In this document: positions 12,901-24,900 of the stretch, piece after piece | Layout: each line of letters starts with the position of its first letter | Numbering within the stretch: position 1 is the first letter of the stretch | Source: Bemisia tabaci | Lineage: Eukaryota > Arthropoda > Insecta > Hemiptera > Aleyrodidae | Length of the DNA: 64,000 nt | Direction: 5' to 3' | NCBI RefSeq assembly: GCF_918797505.1 | Contig: NC_092793.1 | Coordinates: forward strand, 49,526,243-49,590,242 | The notes under the pieces: generated by a model | Told to the model about the DNA's origin: nothing | Database searches by the model: none | Seen by the model: only the letters and a program-made list of their open reading frames with translations | Made by a program: the position numbers and the translations under genes

Positions 12901-15900
12901 TCGCCTGACAATCAAACTAATAACATCCTTGTTGGCCTCAAAATTCGACGATATAAGCAATTCACCATTTTCATCTCCACGCCTGACAGAATCCAAAGAT
13001 CGACGTTTCCGTTTCCCTCCGCCACCACCACCACCACCACCGCCACCACCACCGCCACCGCCGCCACCACCACCACCACCTCCACCGGCAGGGTCCCGCC
13101 TCGTTACATCAAGTGATCGACGCTTACGTCCAACTCCGCCCTCACCTCCCCGCCTATTTATTGCAATCGACCTACGTTTCCGTTTCCCTCCGCCACCACC
13201 ACCACCGCCACCACCTCCACCTCCGGGACTAGGGCTTTGCGGTGACAGTGCAGGTGGCTGTGGCTTTACAGGAGTACCTCCAGCTTGCCCAGAATTTGAG
13301 GGCGTCTTGGCCTTATTATTTGCACCTCCTGCTCCGCCTCCGCCTCCGCCTCCACCTCCACCACCAGCCCCTGCCTTTTTCATCATTTTGGAGCCACCGA
13401 AGCCAAAACCTCCTCCACCACCACCGCCACCACCGCCGCCGCCACCACCACCACCTCCACCGGCAGGGTCCCGCCTCGTTACATCAAGTGATCGACGCTT
13501 ACGTCCAACTCCGCCCTCACCTCCCCGCCTATTTATTGCAATCGACCTACGTTTCCGTTTCCCTCCGCCACCACCACCACCGCCACCACCTCCACCTCCG
13601 GGACTAGGGCTTTGCGGTGACAGTGCAGGTGGCTGTGGCTTTACAGGAGTACCTCCAGCTTGCCCAGAATTTGAGGGCGTCTTGGCCTTATTATTTCCAC
13701 CTCCTGCTCCGCCTCCGCCTCCGCCTCCACCACCAGCCCCTGCCTTTTTCATCATTTTGGAGCCACCGAAGCCAAAACCTCCTCCACCACCACCGCCACC
13801 ACCACCGCCACCGCCACCACCACCGCCACCGCCGCCGCCACCACCACCACCTCCACCGGCAGGGTCCCGCCTCGTTACATCAAGTGATCGACGCTTACGT
13901 CCAACTCCGCCCTCACCTCCCCGCCTATTTATTGCAATCGACCTACGTTTCCGTTTCCCTCCGCCACCACCACCACCGCCACCACCTCCACCTCCGGGAC
14001 TAGGGCTTTGCGGTGACAGTGCAGGTGGCTGTGGCTTTACAGGAGTACCTCCAGCTTGCCCAGAATTTGAGGGCGTCTTGGCCTTATTATTTGCACCTCC
14101 TGCTCCGCCTCCGCCTCCGCCTCCACCTCCACCACCAGCCCCTGCCTTTTTCATCATTTTGGAGCCACCGAAGCCAAAACCTCCTCCCACCACCGCCACC
14201 GCCGCCACCACCACCGCCACCGCCGCCACCACCACCACCACCTCCACCGGCAGGGTCCCGCCTCGTTACATCAAGTGATCGACGCTTACGTCCAACTCCG
14301 CCCTCACCTCCCCGCCTATTTATTGCAATCGACCTACGTTTCCGTTTCCCTCCGCCACCACCACCACCGCCACCACCTCCGCCTCCGGGACTAGGGCTTT
14401 GCGGTGACAGTGCAGGTGGCTGTGGCTTTACAGGAGTACCTCCAGCTTGCCCAGAATTTGAGGGCGTCTTGGCCTTATTATTTGCACCTCCTGCTCCGCC
14501 TCCGCCTCCGCCTCCACCTCCACCACCAGCCCCTGCCTTTTTCATCATTTTGGAGCCACCGAAGCCAAAACCTCCTCCACCACCACCGCCACCACCACCG
14601 CCACCGCCGCCACCACCACCACCACCTCCACCGGCAGGGTCCCGCCTCGTTACATCAAGTGATCGACGCTTACGTCCAACTCCGCCCTCACCTCCCCGCC
14701 TATTTATTGCAATCGACCTACGTTTCCGTTTCCCTCCGCCACCACCACCACCGCCACCACCTCCACCTCCGGGACTAGGGCTTTGCGGTGACAGTGCAGG
14801 TGGCTGTGGCTTTACAGGAGTACCTCCAGCTTGCCCAGAATTTGAGGGCGTCTTGGCCTTATTATTTGCACCTCCTGCTTCGCCTCCGCCTCCGCCTCCG
14901 CCTCCGCCTCCGCCTCCACCTCCACCACCAGCCCCTGCCTTTTTCATCATTTTGGAGCCACCGAAGCCAAAACCTCCTCCACCACCCCCGCCGCCACCAC
15001 CAGCACCACCACGCCGCCGCCGCCGCCACCTCCACCGGCAGGAACCCGCCTTGCTATATAAGGAGATCGACGTGAACGTTTCGGTTTCTTCTTCCCCTGT
15101 TGAGAGGGGCCGGAATTTGATGAGGGTTTTTTAGGTTTAGCTGGTTTCTTTTTTGTGGAACCTCCACTCTTACTACCTCTTCTTCCGATAACGACACTTC
15201 TACGTCTTCGACCTCCTCCTCCTCCACCACCACCTCCGCCACCCCCACCACCTCCTCCACCCTCCTCCACCACCTCCACCTCCTCCGAATCCACCACCAA
15301 ATCCTCCTCCAATTGATTGCGGGCTCGGTGGTTGATTAGCATTGTTACTACCTTGATTACCTCCTGGATTGAGATTTCCGCTGGGGCTACCATTCGCACC
15401 TGCTGGGTTTGCAGCATTGCTGTTCTGGACTTTGCTTTGACTATTGCTTCCGGTGGCGCCACCACCTCCTCCTCCTCCTCCACCGCCCCCGCCTCCTCCA
15501 CCACCACCTCCTACACCCCCTCCAAAACCAAAACCACCTCCTCCTCCTCCTCCTCCTCCCCCACCTCCGCCCCCTCCCCCACCTCCTCCACCTCCGCCTC
15601 CTGCTGGTTGAGGGCTTGGTGTGGGCGGAGGCTGCATTGTTGGAGTAGGAGCGTTCGGCATGGCTCCATTTCCAGATGTTGGGTTTCCGTTGCTCCCAGG
15701 ACCGCAAGGTATGTTACTTGGAGTCGGTGACGCACCTCCCCCTCCGCCCCCTTGTGGGGAGGGTGAGGCTCCTCCACCACTTCCTCCTGCAGGGGGTAAC
15801 GATTGTCCAGTCAAGGTTCCAGGACCCGGACCTGGACCTGAACCTGGACCAGATCCAGGTGCCGATCCACCCCCACCACCACCTCCTCCAGGAGGGTACG

Positions 15901-18900
15901 GTGGACCATTCGGATTAGGAAGAACTCCTCCACCGTTGCCAGGCGGTTGTCCGTTTGGACCGTTCCCACCGGCGGTACCTGGCTGACTAGATCCAGGTCC
16001 AGACCCAGGACCAGGGGTGGGTCCAGGTCCGGGTCCGGTTCCGGGTCCAGGTCCGGGTCCACCACCGCCTCCGCCACCCTGCCCCACCGCCACCACCACC
16101 ACCACCACCACTTGGAGGGTACAGTGGACCATTGGGATTTGGAAGTACTCCACCTCCATTCCCTGAAGGCTGTTGACCAGGTCCTTTTCCGCCTCCAGAA
16201 GGACTACTTCCTGGTGGACCGCTTCCTGGGGGACCGCCCCCTGGTGGAACTGGTGCAGGACCAGGACCAGGACCTGGACCAGGACCAGGACCAGGACCAG
16301 GACCAGGACTAGGACCAGGACCAGGACCAAATCCACCCCCACCTCCTCCACCACCACCTCCATTAGGACCATATGGATTTGGAAGTACCCCTCCTCCGTT
16401 GCCAGATGGTTGTGCGTTAGGGCCCTTACCACCACCATTTCCTGATGGAGTGGGACCGGGACTTGCCCCTCCGCCACCTCCACCACCACCTCCCCCTCCT
16501 GGAGAACCTGCAGTGGGAGGACCGCTTCCTGGTGGAGCGCTGCCTGGTGGAGCGCTACCTGGTGGATTGCTACTCGGTGGACCGCTTCCTGGGGGACCGC
16601 CTCCTGGAGGACCTCCACTGGGTGGAACTGGTGTAGGTCCAGGACCAGGACCAGGACCAAATCCACCACCACCACCACCTCCTCCACCACCTCCAGAAGG
16701 ACCATATGGATTTGGAAGTACCCCTCCTCCGTTAGCAGGTGGCTGTGCGTTCGGGCCCTTGCCACCACCATTTACAGGTGGACTTGGTCCAATACCGGGA
16801 CGAGACCCAGGACCGGTAGCGGGACCAGGACCTGGACCAGGACCAGGACCGGGACCGGACCCGGACCAGGACCAGGACCGGGACCGGGGCCGAATCCACC
16901 CCCACCTCCTGGTGGCATTTTTCCTGGCCCCACTCCGCCACCACCTCCACTTGGAGGTCCTCCGGGACCAAACGGATTTGGAAGAGCGCCACCACCATTG
17001 CTTGAAGGTTGCATACCTCCCGAAGGCCCTTTTGGAGCGGCTCCACCTCCACCACCCCCTCCTCCGCCTCCAGATAGTCCTCCCCCGCCTCCTCCTCCTC
17101 CTCCTCCTCCTCCTCCACCATTGAAGCCTCCTCCACCTCCACCACCTCCGCCGCCATTTGGAACTGGAATAATAATTATCGATGGTTGTTTTGACCCTGG
17201 GCCGCCGCCGCCATTTGCCGGCCCACTTCCTGCCGCGGGACCTTTTCCGCTACCTCCAACCGGTCCATTGCCGTTCCCTCCTCCAGCAGGTCCTTGTCCA
17301 CCTCCTCTAGCAGGTCCTTGTCCACCACCTCCTACGGGACCACCACCAGGAGACTGTTGTGCCCCACCTCCATTTTGTGTTATGATAATTATTCCTCCTG
17401 GCGTTTGAGGTCCCATGCCACCACCACCACCACCTCCGCCGCCTCCTCCCAATGGCCCACCACCACCCCCTCCTCCACCGCCCCCAAATGGACCAGCACC
17501 ACCCCCTCCTCCTCCTCCTCCACCTGAAGGTCCACCACCACCTCCGCCTCCACCTCCGCCTGAAGGTCCACCGCCACCTCCGCCTCCACCACCACCTGAA
17601 GGTCCACCACCCACCTGAAGGTCCACCACCACCTCCGCCTCCACCACCACCTCCTGAAGGAGCCGCACACATGCATTGGCCGCTAGCTTGCCCGCCTGGA
17701 CTGAATAAATCATTGTAGTTGCCGCCTCTACATAAGCCCCAGATCATCCAATTTTGAGCATCATATCCGAGCAGCGCAAAGTACAAAGTGTTAAAATCTG
17801 TGAAACATAAAATATGGGAAGTTAAGAACAAATAATCTCTTAAACACTTAGCTAAAAGTTCGTAAAATGCATTATCTTATTTTAATCATAATGGGCTGAT
17901 TCTTTCATCAAAGTATAGTGAATCATCAGTTATTCAATTTTTCCTTACTCGTAGTAAAATTGAAGCATTGGGCCTTTCTCATTTGCTGCATGCACTTTGA
18001 TTCCAGTCATTCAAAAAAAAAATTAAGCAAAGTGTACTATGTAGAAAAAAAGAGTCCATCTAAAATTATTCGACTGATCAGACACTCTTTTTTCGCCATA
18101 AAGCAGTTTACACTGGTCTAAACGCTCTGACTTGACACTAATTGACATAATTCTAATATCAGAGTAACGTCAGACTAAGTGAAAACCACTCATGTCAGGA
18201 ATTAAAGTGATTTGTTTCCCGGAGCGGTTCCTAGCTAGTTTGATTTTGCAAGAGTCATCCAGAAAGTAAGTTTACCTATTCAATATCGCCTAAACTAAGA
18301 TAAGTTTTTATATCCCTGAGTTCACTCAAAATTCCATTGTCAGATGGATTAAATTTTGCATTAAGGGATTGAGATTTCTGGCTCATTTTAGAGAAGGTAT
18401 AAGTGTCATTAGTTTCCCTACGCAGATACGCGCTTTCATTGATTTTCCAGAAATATAAGTTCCTCGTCGCAAAATCTATCTATATATTTAATATCCTAAG
18501 GCTTTTTTTGTCCTCCTTCAGTTTGGACAGTTTGTGCTAATTCGATCTCGAAAACTACTGGACCGATTTTCCTCGGATTTGTTTTAAATGAAAGCTCTTA
18601 GGGTTTAGATGTGTCAGCACCCCTTGGTTTTTCGATTTACGTGAGCGACGTTTCAAAATCTCTCTCAACTCAATTTAACTTATTCCAACAGTAAAGCCTT
18701 ATACCATCAGTATAGCCGAGGGTCGAACATCAGATCGTGTTGGCATTTACCTGCCACAGCCTGCATTCACCCATGGACAACTTTACGTTGCACTCTCGAG
18801 GGCTACGTCTCATGAAAAAGTAAAAGTTGAAATTGTCCCTAAAGATAGGCGTACAAAAAACATCGTATTCGATGAAGCCCTTCAATCACCTGTAGTAGCC

Positions 18901-21900
18901 AACAGTCACTCGCTGCGCGGGGGTCCAGGGGGCGAAGCCCTCGGCTAGCGGCGCAAGCGAGCGTAGCGAGCTGAAGCAGTTATTATAATATAGTAATACT
19001 CTGGCAACCCTCCCAGAAAGTTTTTCTGGGAAACTTCTTTGAAATGGAAAAGTAAAATCTCTAAATCGTAAATGTCGAATGGTTCAGATTATAATTTACC
19101 TGGTTGCGATGGGTATACATTATTCCATGATAAAGGACCTACTTTGACGTCCGAAACTGAAAAAAAAAAAGTTAAAAATCTATTAATACACGACCACACG
19201 GTATGATAACAGTTTTTGAATGTCATTCTTTAGTAACTGCCCCACTCGGATTTATTCATGCAGAAATTTTAAATGCTTAGATTCTTAGACGAAGAAATGA
19301 AATAGAAATGACGATAGAAAAATGACAATTAATTTGAATCACATGTCCGATGCATGGAAGGTAAACCTTTAAAATCATGCACCTCGAATGTGAAATTTCA
19401 AAATTTCACTCTCACCTCATTTTTTACAGAAAAAGTAGCTGACATTTTGTGATACATATGATATGGGAAGTAGCAAAACAATTAATCGAAATGTGTGGTT
19501 TATACTTTTTGGCAAGTGTTTCTTTGAGTTATCTTAAATAAAATCTTCGGATTACATTGACCAATTCATTGGGTTGAAAATTTGCGACCTCGTTAAAAAT
19601 CAGATGCGAGCTGCCGTGATCGAACGTAGTGTTCGCTTGCATGTAATTCCAATTTGCCAGCCACTCGCAAGTCGCAGTCTCTGAGTGATACCAAGAGAAA
19701 CAAGAGCATATATTTCTGCAGGTTTTTTTATTCTCAGATGTCTCAGAGTAACCTATGCCGGTTTTGGTATAGATTCAATCAAAAATTGGGTCGATCAACC
19801 AAGTACTTTCGGTTAATCGGACCGAAACAAAGTAGCTCAAAGCAACCCAAAGTAACCATGAACATGGAAATTTTTAACTGTACAACAATTATTTGTTTGC
19901 TCGAAGCTTTCAAAAAATATTTTTTGCGGGGTAAAGAAGAATTCTATGAAATATGAATGAAGAGGTACAGTCGGTGTTCTTTCGCGGAAAAAAACAAAGT
20001 ATGATATTTCCCCTTATAATTCAATGCTAAAACGCGACGCAGGTAATAAAACTCCAATACTCTAAAATGGATTGTAAGTACGTCTGTCATCTCTGTCATG
20101 TATCGTTTCTACTCATACCAGGGGTGTTTCAATAACATTGAGAGAAAAGACTAGGTCATACGAACCACAGTTCGTTGTCCTATATTTGGCTCATATTATA
20201 AACGGTACTTTTTGGTTGATGTACATATAACTGTGCTTGATCGGTTCATTCAACTGAACTGTAAAAATATATAGTTCGGTAGCATGACCTGAACTGTGAA
20301 AAAGAGCCCGGCTCCATGAACTGAGGTTAAGTATCAGAACTAAAAGTACAGTTACATAAACCGAATATAGCGGCTAATACAGAACGTAGCATAGTACTTT
20401 GGTTCATATAATCGAACTTTTTTCTCGCAATATCTTATACATAAATTTCAGTGTATGCATGTGTTTCCATGAAATGCACTTACTCATTTTTTTCTTTCTA
20501 CTTGTTTCTTGAGCTTTTAGTGATAGCTTTTGACAACTGGGCCAGTTAAATTTCTATAGCCTCGAGTTTTTTGTAATGGCCTCAAGGGATGATTTAGGAA
20601 CTTACCACTGTAAAAGTTAACTTGCATAATGCCAAGGGCTGGTGACACCCACTGATTTGTCATTTGTCGGACTGATGAGGTGTATGATCTGATCAAAAGA
20701 TGAAAAATGAAACTCACAAAATACATGATAGATCACAATGTCATTAGATAGTGACCCCTGAGGGGCTGTCCAGTGTCCGTACATCACGCGAACGGATTTT
20801 TCAGATTTTTTGACACCCACCCACCCCATGCAACGCGATCGTGACGCTGGCGCAGACACCCTCAAAACTGGCCCTCAAAATAAGGCTAAAAATACATAAA
20901 AAAACACTAGAAAATAGGATCATTTTTCCCAAAAAAAAAATTATAACCGGTTTTTCGTCTGTTATGCTCGACCACCATCATGTAGATCTTAGTTTTTTCG
21001 GAAATTTTTTTATATTTTTTAGTTTTGTCAAAACGTCTCGGTTTTTATCACATATTTTTAGCCTCGCCTCCTCCTCCCCCCCCCCCATTTTTTCAAGTTA
21101 CCATTGTCACGGGCTGCTGTGTAATAATTGTGTATCTTTGATGCAAAAATAGTTAAAAATAAATTATATGAAAGATACAAGTAATAACATGAATCCTGTA
21201 TCTCATTTCTCACTGCTGTTCTGTAACGCTGAGCTTGACACCTTCCCACGCATTATGACGCTGGGTCACAAAATTACGAAGACCTGCCACCTACCCTTCC
21301 TCTAGAGCGCTACGTAATATAAGGACAGCCCCTGAGAGTAAAACAAAGGTACATCTAGTTGAATGGTGTTGATAGAGTCATTGAGTATTTTCTTACCTCT
21401 TAATCTCATTTGAACATAAAGGCAAAATTTCACAAATCTGTTATTTTCTGTTTTCACTCTTCAGACATTTATCTTTTTGGAGATCTAATTATGAAAAGTA
21501 TGATTTTCTGATAAACTGATTTCAGTTCTTCCTAACTTTCATCCACAGCGTTAGATCATCAATGTCAGCAAAAGTGATGTTAAGAATGAAAAACTTTAAA
21601 ATTTCAAAAGTCATTTTGACCGACGAATCGTCAAGACAGATTCCTACGGACGATACTAGGAATACCTATGCTGGACAATCTTTTCCATTCCCGTTTTTCA
21701 AAGTAAGAAATCAAAAGTAGTTTTGACTACAGGTCATCGGGACAAAATTAAAATCAAAGCACTGTAACATTAAAGTTTCTAACCACTCCTCTTTAAAATG
21801 AGTAATACTTAAAAATCCTGTTTCATATTCTCAATAATACTTTACATTGGATAAGGATGCACTGAAGGAAAATAGTACAGACATTGAAGGTAATTTTAGT

Positions 21901-24900
21901 CAGACAGGGACTGAAGAGCTCCCAAATTTATCTTTCAGCCAGAGAGCCACATTTGGACTATACATTTTACAATACGAAGCTACTATCTGTGGCTCACTGA
22001 TAAAAGCCCCTACCTTCACATGAAGAATAATGGCATATATGATGTTCCTCAAATGAGCCAGGAAAAACAATTCCATATTGCAAAATGTAGTCCATTTACA
22101 ACCCTCTCTTTCTTCGGACCCTCTTAATTTCTACCTCTGCTCATCAGTATTGAAATATGACCGTAAGTGACGTCTTTCAAAAGAATGGTGTTAGTTACCA
22201 AATTTTTAGCAATACGTGATCAACAGGAAATCCAATAGCCAGCACAGGATTTCTGGCGGTATTAACCTTATAAATTCTTACCCATCAACTATGCACATGT
22301 TTTACAAAAATAGGAACACGGTAATAGTCTCTAGACTTTCTGGTGATGCAGCCCAGAGTTCATTGACCATCCTTTTTACTTTCTTGCTACCCTAGGGTAG
22401 AGGAAGTATTTTTTTTTGCTTCTCAGGTTTTGATTGAAATCATCGGTGAAAATATTTTTTTTTCGAGTTTTAGCTGTATAATTTTAATTCTGATAAACTC
22501 AACTATGAAAGACGTTTTGGACTTTGACTTTATCATTTTTTCAGTAATTCTCTATACTAAATAGTATTGCCGCACATCAACTTCAGTCGAATGCTATGAT
22601 GGCTTTACGCGGAACTTTACTTAGTTGTTTTTGTGCTAATATCATACATTAAATTATCTGATTAATTACATATATTCCGGCGCAATAAAGATTTCTTTAA
22701 TAAATTTGATTTCAATAACTTGATAACTTACTGTGGATTGTATCCGTACGAGTATGATACTCCGCTGGGTAACATGTCCATTCCGATACCACCGCATCCA
22801 CCGCAGTTTCCTGGAATGTGGAAATCGGACATTGAGAGCCTATCGCACACTCATTAGTATTTTCTGCTACACACACGGGTACTCAGAATTAATATTCGAT
22901 GGCTGATGTAAAACAATAGGTATCTCAGTTTACGACGTTGTAATTTTCTCAAGCCAACCAAAAACAAACGTTGAAAGTCTTACTGAGTTTGCTTTACTCA
23001 TTAAAAATAGAATAAAAGAATGAAAAAATGCAGGGAATGTTAATTTGTTTTCCTTGAGGAGAATAAATCATGATCTGAAGATTTTAAATAATATAGTGGA
23101 GATGCGCACTGTCCGTATTTGGCCATCGATATTATATAGATTATATCAAAATTCAAGTATCTGAGTTAAACTTAAAATGAGATAATGTCTCGCTTTGCAG
23201 TCTAGGCAGGTATTCAAATCGTCGGCAGAATAATGTGCGTGTCTCAGCCATGAACATTTCACAACCAAAGAGAGAACAAAGCCATTGATTGATTTGTTAT
23301 CATTGAAGAGTTTGAAAAATATCGCATCTCTATATTTAGGTGCTCGGGGAGATACACGTTTCGAATTTATGGATATGAACGGGTCATCCTTGCTTCATCC
23401 CAAAGACATAAAGACGGAGCGCTCGTATCTAAAAGCACGGGGAAAAAGTGAAGCTAGGTTCGGCGCTGCGCGCTTGTGTGAGTGTGTAAATGAGCGCGGG
23501 AATCCATGGCGGCAAACGGAAATTTGATTTGAACTTGTCCTCTTGATTTTTGCATATTTCTTCTTCGAAACGTATTTTAAATTCCTAAAACGAATATACT
23601 AAGAAAGTTCGGTCTGCGTCCTAACATAATACACCTACTTTTGCTCGGTAACAGGCAGTAATCTCAGATAAAGTTAGTTTTTCTTCTGCTCATGGTGGTT
23701 CTGTAGGTTCAAACAGGCCGTTACAGTTCTAGATCAACGTTACTCCCAAATGAAATTAATCGGTCGACGACGGACGGAAACTAACCTAGAGTTAAAAAAA
23801 TATGAGTTTGTACCTGAATTTGGGCAAAAATCAACCTAAAATACTTTGTTTCCGCAATTATTTTATTCAGTTCCCGCCCTATATTTGAATTCAAACTTGT
23901 CCCGATTTCGCCGCCAATCCTCTAGCCAATAGTAGAGGTGGTTGAAAAGAAGCTTCATTTTTTGCTTTTAGCCCTCCGTCTTTATGTCTTTGCTTCATCC
24001 TGCCTTGCGGTAAGTACCTAACCAAAAATTCTTTGGGTGTATCCCCTCAAAACGTGTCAGGATTTAACAGGGAAAATACTACTCTTGTTTTCCCCAGTTC
24101 AAATGAGCAATTTTCCAAAATCCGGGCTCATTTCAAGCGCACCTCATTTAACTTTTGGGTGATTATCAATGAAGAAACAGTTTTTATACGCGTTCAAAGT
24201 TTTATACGTCGATTAATCGATTACTCGATTGTGAGGTTATGAAATATCGAAAAAGAACTTAGCTGGTTTAAGACGTATGGATTTTTGCTCTCACGACTTT
24301 GCAATATTTCAACTCGCCTCCGGTCGATTTAATAGATAAACTATTTGAGGGAACATTGAATCGCTTCCTTATCCGGCACCCGAGGGTCGGAGATGTCAGC
24401 TTGTTTCTCCTTGATAAGCAGGCATGGGTTTTTTCCCTATATCTTTGCTTCTGCTCCTTTCATAGATCATTTTTAGAACCCAAGCAAACCTAGGTCTCTC
24501 TCCATGAATTTTCCCGTGTATAAAACTCATACAGGTGGGCATAATGGAACCCATGAGATCATGCCACTACTGTCGAAGTCGCAAGCAATTAGAGCCTCAT
24601 TATTCTGTTTGCTATACAAACAGTTTGTTCAAAGCTCAATATTTAACCATCACTCGTCACCTACTTACGTTCTCTTACAATTATTAGTGATACTCGCGTA
24701 TTTTCGTTCAACAGACGCACAGTGGATCGAGTCGATTGCGGAGGTCGGACATGAAATTTTTGACTAAAACTGCAAATTTTGATGTTTATTTCGTCAGATT
24801 TTGAACTTTGAAGGGTGCTTTTCGAAGAAAATTTGACAGAAAACTAATGGAACCACTTTTAGAACCTCAAAGTTTTGTATAAGCGGAGTTATAATCGTTT

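Noticed and set aside
11219..17618. Plus-strand proline-rich open frames, up to 449 codons
   Set aside because: They are the complement of GGN tracts. The minus strand has the signal peptide, splice junctions in phase and repeat conservation, and the plus frames lack any of these.
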